Source: Tissierellia bacterium (GTDB lineage: Bacteria; Bacillota; Clostridia; Tissierellales; Sedimentibacteraceae). Taken from it: a DNA stretch of 11,080 nucleotides. Of this stretch, positions 1 through 6,031 are shown in pieces (within the stretch, counting starts at the first letter, position 1; each line of letters starts with the position of its first letter). The notes under the pieces were generated by a model. That model searched no databases. It was not told the DNA's origin and worked only from the letters and a program-made list of their open reading frames with translations. The translations under genes were made by a program, and so were the position numbers. Location of the stretch: assembly GCA_028700795.1 (NCBI GenBank), contig JAQVRY010000053.1, forward strand, positions 1 to 11,080, read 5' to 3'.

Positions 1-1
1 T

Positions 2-208
2 GAGGGCAAGGGTTATGCACAATTAAAAGAAGATGTTGCAGAAGTTGTTGTTGAAGAACTGAAACCTATACAGGAAAGAATAGATTATTTGTTGAAAAAC
101 AAAGATTATCTTGAAAAGATATATAATATTGGTGCACAGAAGGCTGAAGATGCAGCACGAAAAACCTTGAGAAAAGCTCAAAAGAAAGTTGGATTCATAC
201 CAAGATAG
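2..208 (+). CDS. trpS: tryptophanyl-tRNA synthetase, C-terminal end (partial)
   Basis: The reading frame is open from the window edge to a TAG at 206-208 and gives the last 68 residues of a protein whose start lies outside. The segment reads GKGYAQLKEDVAEVV, then a long charged helix with PIQERIDYLL, then GAQKAEDAARKTL and an ending in VGFIPR. This is the usual C-terminal helical part of class I tryptophanyl-tRNA synthetase, the anticodon-recognising region of the enzyme that charges tRNA-Trp in the cytoplasm. The catalytic HIGH and KMSKS parts are not in view, so the call rests on the C-terminal pattern only. A terminator follows directly, so it is probably the last gene of its transcript and unrelated to the genes downstream. 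Confidence 0.83.
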   Translation, partial: EGKGYAQLKEDVAEVVVEELKPIQERIDYLLKNKDYLEKIYNIGAQKAEDAARKTLRKAQKKVGFIPR

Positions 209-230
209 ATAGAAGTGGCTAATGAAGGAT

Positions 231-259
231 TAAAGGGGATGCAGAGCGTTCCCTTTTTT
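231..259 (+). terminator. Rho-independent terminator after trpS
   Basis: AAAGGG (232-237) can pair with CCCTTT (251-256) across a 13-nt loop, and a run of six T residues (254-259) forms the 3' side. The stem is short, but position and T-run fit an intrinsic terminator for trpS. Confidence 0.6.
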
Positions 260-295
260 GGTAAGGATGAATAATTAACATATACTATCCAATTT

Positions 296-323
296 TTGAC
301 AGATATGATATAATGTATATTGT
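296..323 (+). promoter_or_regulatory. candidate promoter for the MerR-type regulator gene
   Basis: A perfect TTGACA lies at 296-301, with TATTGT 16 bp further on (318-323). Alternatively, TGATATAAT (306-314) is an extended -10 element on its own. Either start would give a leader of roughly 95-105 nt. That leader contains two short direct repeats, TATGGC twice (around 338-356) and ATTCACA twice (around 367-382), which could be operators. No experimental support is visible in the sequence. Confidence 0.4.
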
Positions 324-426
324 TATAAGACTCCTATATGGCGTCCTGTATGGCATGATTACAAGGATTCACAAGTATTCACAGGGAGATTAACCTTCAA
401 TAAGTTTTGTACAAGAGGAGCAGTTT

Positions 427-1650
427 ATGAAAATTGGTAAATTTGCTGAAATGCATAGTATAACACAGGATACAATCAGACATTACCTGGATTTAGGACT
501 TTTAGTTACTGAAAAAAGCGGAGGTCATTTTAAATTCAGTGATTCGGATAGCCGTGATATTAAAAAAATAATAGAGTTAAAAAATTTAGGTTTTTCGCTA
601 AAAGATATACAACAAATTTTATCCATGCAGCGGATTAGTGGCGAAAATACAAATTCATTCAGAAGACTGTACTTGTCCTTCCTTGAAAACAAGAAAAAGG
701 AAGTAGAAAATGTTGTTGAGAATTTGAATAATTTAAATACTAACTTAAAAGAGAGAATATATGAAATTAAGTGTCAAGATAACGAAGAAGTGCAGAAATT
801 AGGCTTTTCATTGTCCTCTTTACACTTGCTCGAGTGTCCAGAATGTAATCATGAATTAACATTGACAGCTGGTACAATTGAAAAGAACAATATAATAGAA
901 GCAAACATTCAATGCTCTTGTGGCTATGTAGCTGTAATAAAAGATGGAATATATATTGATAAAAGAAGTGTGCGAACTAAACTTCTCAATGGGGAAAGGA
1001 TGCCTACTAAAGAAGATTATCTGGCAGCAACTACTCTTTCCTACAGCAACTTCCTCTATAAAGGGATGGCAGCCTTAGTAGAGCATATAATTAATTCCGG
1101 TGAAGAGCCAAAATATATTATAGAATTAGATAATTGTGTAGGTTTCTTTTTAATGCAGTATATTAATTATTTGCCAGCATCTTCTACCTATATTGTAATC
1201 GATTATGATTATGAAAGGCTTAGTAATTTAAAAAGAGATTTAGAAAATTATTATGACCATAAAAACTTTATTTTTTTATGTTGTGATTATGAAAACTTAC
1301 CTCTTAAAAGTTCATCTGTCGATATGGTTATAGATTATATGATGACAAGGACCTATGAAGAATCTACCGGAAATAAACTTTTCGATGTTGTCTTACCTAA
1401 ACTAAAATCTAATGGTATAATATGCGGAGTGTATTTATACTTTGAGGAAATTAGCAAAGCCGGTAAAAAGACTGACAGGGGATACTTATATAATCAAAAT
1501 AAGATGATAAAGCTTTTCGATGACTACAAAATTGAATTAAGAGATTCAACAACAATTGGCCCTTTAAGTGAAGGTAAGTCCTACAATAGAGATGTAAGTG
1601 GGAGAAATAATTATCAGGGAACATATATAGGGAAAAAGGTCTTGGGTTAA
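427..1650 (+). CDS. MerR-family regulator fused to zinc-ribbon and methyltransferase-like domain
   Basis: The 407-residue protein starts with a MerR winged helix-turn-helix (about 1-70: MKIGKFAEMHSITQDTIRHY, then GGHFKFSDSDSRDIKKI and LGFSLKDIQQIL). A charged helix at about 75-118 would be the dimerising coiled coil. A cysteine cluster follows, C137-P-E-C140 and C163-S-C165, resembling the zinc ribbon in front of RlmA-type methyltransferases. The rest (about 215-345) has a class I methyltransferase layout: IELDNCVGF at motif I, IVIDYDYERL at the next strand, and CDYENLPLKSSSVDMVID. Motif I lacks the usual G-x-G, so the domain may bind a ligand rather than methylate. Start chosen at ATG 427 with AGAGGAG six bases upstream. 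A MerR-type promoter lies before the next gene, so this protein is the likely regulator of the flavoprotein at 1878-3689. The signal sensed is unknown. Confidence 0.8.
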   Translation: MKIGKFAEMHSITQDTIRHYLDLGLLVTEKSGGHFKFSDSDSRDIKKIIELKNLGFSLKDIQQILSMQRISGENTNSFRRLYLSFLENKKKEVENVVENLNNLNTNLKERIYEIKCQDNEEVQKLGFSLSSLHLLECPECNHELTLTAGTIEKNNIIEANIQCSCGYVAVIKDGIYIDKRSVRTKLLNGERMPTKEDYLAATTLSYSNFLYKGMAALVEHIINSGEEPKYIIELDNCVGFFLMQYINYLPASSTYIVIDYDYERLSNLKRDLENYYDHKNFIFLCCDYENLPLKSSSVDMVIDYMMTRTYEESTGNKLFDVVLPKLKSNGIICGVYLYFEEISKAGKKTDRGYLYNQNKMIKLFDDYKIELRDSTTIGPLSEGKSYNRDVSGRNNYQGTYIGKKVLG

Positions 1651-1700
1651 CCCTATATTAATTAAAAAATACATTTTTAGTAATGCTGTAAATAAGCATG

Positions 1701-1730
1701 ACCTTGGGTTATCCCAAGGTTTTTCTGTTT
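1701..1730 (+). terminator. Rho-independent terminator after the MerR-type gene
   Basis: ACCTTGGG (1701-1708) pairs perfectly with CCCAAGGT (1713-1720) around a TTAT loop, followed by a T-rich stretch (TTTTTCTGTTT). Its GGGTTATCCC core resembles the GGGTTAACCC at 1644-1653 and the operator-like dyad at 1765-1780, so it could also be a protein-binding site. Confidence 0.75.
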
Positions 1731-1759
1731 TATGTATGGAAATTTCACTTTTTAGATAC

Positions 1760-1790
1760 TTGACATGGGTTTAACCCCATAGACTAAAAT
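1760..1790 (+). promoter_or_regulatory. MerR-type promoter with 19-bp spacer and central dyad
   Basis: TTGACA (1760-1765) and TAAAAT (1785-1790) are separated by exactly 19 bp. This over-long spacer is the hallmark of promoters activated by MerR-family proteins, which untwist the DNA to bring -35 and -10 into register. Within it lies an imperfect palindrome, ATGGGTTTAACCCCAT (1765-1780), in which 14 of 16 positions are symmetric. It points at the flavoprotein gene starting at 1878, and the adjacent MerR-type gene is the obvious candidate activator. The predicted transcript would start near 1797. Confidence 0.75.
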
Positions 1791-1877
1791 TTAATTACAT
1801 TTATATGGTCATAGTCAAATTTGTTTGAAAATTAACAAACGTTCCGGCTGTGAATTATAAATATTTAGGAGGAAAAG

Positions 1878-3689
1878 ATGAAAAGTAAGACATTAAAAAT
1901 AATGTTAAGTATTTTAGTAATTATGTCTATGGTATTAGGTGTTGTTGGTTGTACAAAGGCAGAGGAGCCTATAGAAGCACCTCAAAATGAAAATGCTAAA
2001 TATAAAGCAGGAACTTATACAGCAGTAGCTACCGGACATAATGGCGATGTTAAGGTTGAAGTTGTATTTGATGATACATCAATAGTATCCATTAAAGTAT
2101 TAGAGCATGATGAGACAGGGGGTATTGGCGATTTAGCTATGGAGCGTTTACCTGAAGAAATTGTAGGCGGTCAGACCTTAGTTGTTGATTCAATTACAGG
2201 TGCTACATTTACGTCAACGGCAATATTAGAAGCGGTTGAGGACTGTGTTAAACAGGCTGGCGGTAATGTGGATGATTTAAAAGTTGGTAGTGGTTCTAAT
2301 ACTGAAGAAGAAAAAGAATTAGAATTGACAACTGATATAGTAGTTGTTGGTGCTGGTGGAACTGGTTTAACTGCTGCAGCTTCAGCTTATGAAAATGGAG
2401 CCAACGTAATTGTTTTAGAAAAGCTTGCAATAACTGGAGGTTCAACAGCCATGTCAGGCGGAGGAATTTCAGCAACAGATACGAAATTCCAGCGTGAATT
2501 AGGTATTAGTGATACAAAAGAGTCATGGATGGACCTTTGGAAGGAAAGACAAGCAACAAGCAATCCTGATAGTATTTATCCGGATTATGATATGGTAGAT
2601 AGATTTATGGACGAAGCTGTCATAACAACTGAATGGTTAGCAGACTACGTAGGACATAAGTATGGTAGCGTTGAAGGTTATGGAGTTGACTATGTTGAAA
2701 GGATTCACTTCCCTGCAGAAATTGATGGTAAAAGAGGCGGAGCAGCTTTTATACAAAGTATTGAGAATTTCGTAAGGAAGAATAATATTGAAATAATGAC
2801 TGAAACTAAGGCGACAGAACTTATTACAAACGAAGCTGGTGATGTAGTAGGTGTTGTGGCTGAAGGAAAAGATGGCAAAATAACAATTAATGCAAAGAAA
2901 GTTATCTTAGCTGCAGGTGGATTTGCTAAAAGTGAAGAACTTTTAGAAAGACTAGCTCCTAAGCTGGCAGGAACAGCATCCTTAAGTGCTGCATCTGCAG
3001 GAACTACTGGAGACGGTATAGTGATGGCAGAAAAGGTAGGAGCAGCTTTGTATGAAGATCCATGGAGTATAGGCTTATCATTTGGTGCCAAGGTAGATGG
3101 AACAGACGGATTAGCATGGGACTGGACAAAGGTCTATGTAAATGAAAATGGCCAGCGTTTCCTTAATGAAGAAACTCACTATGCCATAGTAACAAATATT
3201 GTTTCTCAGCAAGAAAGTCCATGGCTGATTTTAGATTCAAGCGAGGCAAATGCAAAAACTATAGAATTATTGGAGGTAGCCCTATCTACAGGAGAAGTTG
3301 CTAAAGGTGAATCATATGAAGAATTAGCAGAAGCTATGGGTGTGCCTTCAGAAACATTTGCTCAAACAATGGCAGACTATAATGCAGGAGCAAAAACAGG
3401 CATAGATTCCTTAGGCAAAAGCAGTAATTTCTTAGTAGCAATGGAAACAGCTCCATATTACGCATTAAAAATTTATCCTAAAACAATGGGAACCTTTGGT
3501 GGTGTAAAAACAAATGAAAACTTCCAAGTTTTACGTGAAGATGGAAGTATAATAAATAACTTATATGCTGGCGGAGAATGTGCAAATAGAGTACTATATA
3601 ATCAAGTTTATATGTCAGGAAGTGCAGTACAATTTGCAGCAACAAGTGGACGTATATCTGGTGCTCATGCAGCACAAAATATAAAATAA
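1878..3689 (+). CDS. lipoprotein flavin reductase, FMN-binding plus FAD domain (fumarate/urocanate reductase superfamily)
   Basis: The 603-residue protein has a lipoprotein signal peptide ending in the lipobox GVVGC (Cys25), so it should be anchored outside the membrane. Residues about 41-125 form an FMN-binding domain with D104-SITGAT110. Thr110 is the expected site for covalent FMN attached by an ApbE-type transferase, which is not in the window. From about 150 there is a FAD_binding_2 domain: GAGGTG (158-163), E181 at the end of the second strand, LAAGGFA (344-350), TTGDGI (376-381), and a C-terminal flavin-binding stretch GSAVQFAATSGRISG. By eye the protein aligns with Shewanella fumarate reductase at QRFLNEETHY, but the catalytic Arg position is Tyr435, so fumarate is unlikely to be the substrate. 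It has no haem motifs; electrons may come from extracellular flavins or quinol-linked carriers (inference). ATG chosen with AGGAGG five bases upstream. It is transcribed alone. Confidence 0.82.
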   Translation: MKSKTLKIMLSILVIMSMVLGVVGCTKAEEPIEAPQNENAKYKAGTYTAVATGHNGDVKVEVVFDDTSIVSIKVLEHDETGGIGDLAMERLPEEIVGGQTLVVDSITGATFTSTAILEAVEDCVKQAGGNVDDLKVGSGSNTEEEKELELTTDIVVVGAGGTGLTAAASAYENGANVIVLEKLAITGGSTAMSGGGISATDTKFQRELGISDTKESWMDLWKERQATSNPDSIYPDYDMVDRFMDEAVITTEWLADYVGHKYGSVEGYGVDYVERIHFPAEIDGKRGGAAFIQSIENFVRKNNIEIMTETKATELITNEAGDVVGVVAEGKDGKITINAKKVILAAGGFAKSEELLERLAPKLAGTASLSAASAGTTGDGIVMAEKVGAALYEDPWSIGLSFGAKVDGTDGLAWDWTKVYVNENGQRFLNEETHYAIVTNIVSQQESPWLILDSSEANAKTIELLEVALSTGEVAKGESYEELAEAMGVPSETFAQTMADYNAGAKTGIDSLGKSSNFLVAMETAPYYALKIYPKTMGTFGGVKTNENFQVLREDGSIINNLYAGGECANRVLYNQVYMSGSAVQFAATSGRISGAHAAQNIK

Positions 3690-3701
3690 ATTACTTTCCT
3701 T

Positions 3702-3729
3702 AAAAAGCAATGGGCAACCATTGCTTTTT
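3702..3729 (+). terminator. strong Rho-independent terminator after the flavoprotein gene
   Basis: A perfect 12-bp stem, AAAAAGCAATGG (3702-3713) with CCATTGCTTTTT (3718-3729), closes a GCAA tetraloop. The A and T tracts at the ends make it potentially active in both directions. Confidence 0.9.
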
Positions 3730-3733
3730 GCAT

Positions 3734-3753
3734 GTGACAAGGGGACGGGGTTC
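3734..3753. repeat. possible fragment of a dispersed palindromic element
   Basis: GTGACAAGGGGACGGGGTTC resembles one arm of GTGACA..GGGGACGG palindromic repeats seen in many clostridial genomes. The matching arm is not found within the next 200 bases, so at best it is a remnant. This is pattern recognition only. Confidence 0.25.
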
Positions 3754-3817
3754 ATAAAAATACGTTTGTTTTTAATTATTAGTTTTTACAACGCAAATAA
3801 TTCTGAATAAAAAAAAC

Positions 3818-3846
3818 TTGCAAAATGTCAGTAAAAAGAATAAACT
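3818..3846 (+). promoter_or_regulatory. sigma-A promoter for the bipA-like gene
   Basis: TTGCAA (3818-3823), a 17-bp spacer and TAAACT (3841-3846) make a good vegetative promoter. A start near 3853 would give a leader of about 90 nt that includes the whole structured element at 3866-3926. Confidence 0.6.
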
Positions 3847-3865
3847 AAGCTGTGGAAATTTAATG

Positions 3866-3926
3866 AAGGAGGGACACACCTTTAATGCAGAGCAAATCTC
3901 TGTAGTAGACATTAGAGGAATGTCCC
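3866..3926 (+). ncRNA. candidate structured leader RNA, copy A (upstream of bipA-like gene)
   Basis: Three nested stems can be drawn. P1 is GGGACA (3871-3876) with TGTCCC (3921-3926). P2 is CCTTT (3879-3883) with AGAGG (3914-3918). P3 is a hairpin TGCAGAG (3886-3892) with CTCTGTA (3898-3904) around CAAAT. P1 and P2 are separated by a small CA/AA internal loop. The AGAGGAATGTCCC core recurs before the sigma-54 activator gene at 6003-6015, where the P2 and P3 partner strands differ in sequence but still pair. It matches no riboswitch class I can recall. The element ends 15 nt before the bipA start codon, so control of translation or early elongation is plausible. Confidence 0.5.
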
Positions 3927-3941
3927 GGTATAGAGGTAATT

Positions 3942-5753
3942 ATGAAGAATAAAATTATAAATATAGCAGTAATCGCCCATGTTGATGCTGGAAAATCTAC
4001 ATTAGTGGATGCTTTTTTGCAGCAGAGCGGCGTTTTTAGAGAAAATCAGGCAGTGGCTGAGCAAATAATGGACTCAAATGATTTGGAGAGAGAAAGAGGA
4101 ATAACCATATACTCAAAAAATTGTTCGGTAATGCATAATGGTATAAAAATTAATATAGTTGATACACCGGGGCATGCTGACTTTTCATCAGAAGTTGAAA
4201 GAATTATGAAGACTGTGGATACAGTAATTTTGTTGGTGGATTCCATCGAAGGTCCAATGCCTCAAACCCGTTTTGTGTTGCAAAAATCTCTTGAAATAGG
4301 ATTAAGACCTATTTTGTTAATAAATAAAATTGACAAGAAAAATCACAGGGCAGAAGAAGTTGTTGATATGGTATTTGATTTATTCGTAGAATTGAATGCG
4401 AATGATGAGCAGCTTGATTTTCCTATACTGTACGGTATTGCAAAACAAGGAATAGTTCAGTATGAATTGGATGAGGAAAGTGATAGTATTATTCCTTTGT
4501 TTGATACAATTATAAAACATGTTCAGCCTTATCCTGACAGGGATGATGAAAACTTACAGCTGCAGGTATCGACTCTTGGCTATGATGATTATATAGGGAG
4601 ACTTGGTATCGGAAGGGTTACTGCCGGAACAATCAAAGAAGGTCAGATTGTTTCTGTTGCAAAGCATGACGGAAGTGTAGAAAAGCAAAAAATATCTAAT
4701 ATTTTTATATATGAGGGTTTAAAACGTACTCAGATAAAAGAAGCATTCAGCGGTGATATAGTTGTTTTATCGGGCATTTACAACATATCCATAGGAGATA
4801 CAATTTGCAGCGAAAATAATGTTATACCAATGGAGACAATAAAAATTGAAGAGCCTACATTGTCCATGAATTTTCTAATCAATACATCGCCTTTCTCCGG
4901 ATTGTCCGGTAAATATGTTACAACAAGACATTTGAAAGCAAGACTTGAAAAAGAGCTGGAAGTAAATGTTGGACTAAAGGTTGAAGCATTAGAGGGAGCA
5001 TTGGATGGTTACAAAGTGTCAGGAAGAGGGGAGCTTCACTTATCTATTCTTCTTGAAAACATGAGAAGAGAAGGGTATGAGGTTGCAGTATCAAGACCTG
5101 AAGTTATTCTTAAAAAAATGGACGGGGTCATAATGGAGCCGGTTGAAAGAGTCATTGTAAATGTACCTGAAATATATTCAGGCTCAGTAATTTCAAAGCT
5201 TAATTTAAGAAAGGGTATTATGGTTTCAATGATGCCTGACGGGAATTATGTGAAAATAGAGTATATGGTTCCTACAAGAGGACTTTTGGGTTACCGAACG
5301 GAATTAATAAATGATTCTCGTGGTGAAGGAACAATTGTAAGAATATTTGACCATTATGAAAAATTCAAAGGTGAAATACCGCAAAGGACTAACGGTGTGT
5401 TAATATCAAATGATGAGGGAGAAGCAATTGCATATTCATTGAACAACTTGGAAAGCAGAGGAACTTTATTTGTTGCTCCCGGTGAAAAAATATATGAAGG
5501 GATGATTATCGGCGTGAATTCCCGCGGAGAAGATATTACTGTAAATCCCTGCAAATTAAAAAAGCAATCCAATGTACGTTCTTCATCTGCTGATGATGCT
5601 ATAAAATTATCACCTCCAAGAATAATGACTTTGGAAACTGCATTGGAATTTATAAATGACGATGAGTTGGTGGAGATTACGCCGGATGCCATAAGACTTA
5701 GAAAAAGATATCTAACTGAAATGGAAAGAAGAAAACACGGAAAGAGGCCTTAA
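3942..5753 (+). CDS. bipA: BipA/TypA-family translational GTPase, divergent form
   Basis: BipA is a ribosome-binding GTPase of the EF-G/EF-4 group, linked to ribosome assembly and stress or low-temperature growth. The 603-residue length is normal for the family. The G domain shows G1 AHVDAGKST (12-20), G2 RGIT (52-55), G3 DTPGH (74-78) and G4 NKID (128-131). The EF-G-like parts follow (RGELHLSILLENMRREG), then the BipA-specific C-terminal domain with RGLLGYRTE, YEGMIIG, SNVRSSSADD and DDELVEITPDAIRLRKR. Odd points: G1 carries Ala16 where BipA usually has His (AHVDHGKTT), as in EF-G and Tet(M), and the G5 region reads YGIAKQG rather than the usual YASALNG. It may therefore be a second, specialised BipA copy rather than the housekeeping one. 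The start at ATG 3942 has AGAGGT four bases upstream. It is monocistronic, with its own promoter and an unusual leader. Confidence 0.88.
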   Translation: MKNKIINIAVIAHVDAGKSTLVDAFLQQSGVFRENQAVAEQIMDSNDLERERGITIYSKNCSVMHNGIKINIVDTPGHADFSSEVERIMKTVDTVILLVDSIEGPMPQTRFVLQKSLEIGLRPILLINKIDKKNHRAEEVVDMVFDLFVELNANDEQLDFPILYGIAKQGIVQYELDEESDSIIPLFDTIIKHVQPYPDRDDENLQLQVSTLGYDDYIGRLGIGRVTAGTIKEGQIVSVAKHDGSVEKQKISNIFIYEGLKRTQIKEAFSGDIVVLSGIYNISIGDTICSENNVIPMETIKIEEPTLSMNFLINTSPFSGLSGKYVTTRHLKARLEKELEVNVGLKVEALEGALDGYKVSGRGELHLSILLENMRREGYEVAVSRPEVILKKMDGVIMEPVERVIVNVPEIYSGSVISKLNLRKGIMVSMMPDGNYVKIEYMVPTRGLLGYRTELINDSRGEGTIVRIFDHYEKFKGEIPQRTNGVLISNDEGEAIAYSLNNLESRGTLFVAPGEKIYEGMIIGVNSRGEDITVNPCKLKKQSNVRSSSADDAIKLSPPRIMTLETALEFINDDELVEITPDAIRLRKRYLTEMERRKHGKRP

Positions 5754-5820
5754 CCCCATTTATGCGACGTGAGGAGCAAATATATTTGTGAATGAGACTG
5801 CGTAATCTCAGCTTTTAAAA

Positions 5821-5850
5821 GATAGGATCCTTCGCTTTGCCCAGGATGAC
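5821..5850 (-). repeat. decayed copy of the GTCATCCTGAG..GCGAAGGATC repeat
   Basis: GGATCCTTCGCTTTGCCCAGGATGAC (5825-5850) is, on the minus strand, a close variant of the repeat unit found twice at 8741-8824 and once inverted at 8830-8866. Short inverted repeats flank it: TGAGA/TCTCA (5793-5797 with 5806-5810) and ACACCC/GGGTGT (5849-5854 with 5858-5863). A 12-bp palindrome, CAAATATATTTG, lies at 5777-5788. No clear T-tailed terminator for the bipA-like gene is visible, so these hairpins may serve that role. Confidence 0.7.
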
Positions 5851-5912
5851 ACCCATTGGGTGTGAACTGTAACTATTTTATACTGTAATTACTCAAAAGT
5901 AAACTATCGCCA

Positions 5913-5941
5913 TTGTAAAAATAGAATTATTATGATACAAT
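5913..5941 (+). promoter_or_regulatory. sigma-A promoter for the sigma-54 activator gene
   Basis: TTGTAA (5913-5918), 17 bp, TACAAT (5936-5941). The expected start near 5948 places the structured element (5954-6015) at the very 5' end of the transcript, the same arrangement as upstream of the bipA-like gene. Confidence 0.6.
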
Positions 5942-5953
5942 TAAAATAATTGT

Positions 5954-6015
5954 AAGGAGAACACACTTCTACATAGGTGTGAGTCTATGGTGATAATCAT
6001 TTAGAGGAATGTCCC
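5954..6015 (+). ncRNA. candidate structured leader RNA, copy B (upstream of sigma-54 activator)
   Basis: This shares AAGGAG..ACACAC at the 5' side and TTAGAGGAATGTCCC (6001-6015) at the 3' side with the leader at 3866-3926. P2 is CTTCT (5966-5970) with AGAGG (6003-6007). P3 is CATAGG (5972-5977) with TCTATG (5984-5989). P1 is weaker than in copy A: ACA (5961-5963) with TGT (6010-6012), plus mismatches. CACAC (5962-5966) could instead pair with GTGTG (5977-5981), giving an alternative fold or pseudoknot. It ends 16 nt before the activator's start codon. Confidence 0.45.
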
Positions 6016-6031
6016 TAAATAGGAGGATCTA

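Noticed and set aside
2705..3091. Minus-strand open frame of 128 codons inside the flavoprotein gene
   Set aside because: It lies wholly antisense to a well-supported gene with clear motifs and shows no start signal. The same applies to the other antisense frames within genes in this window.
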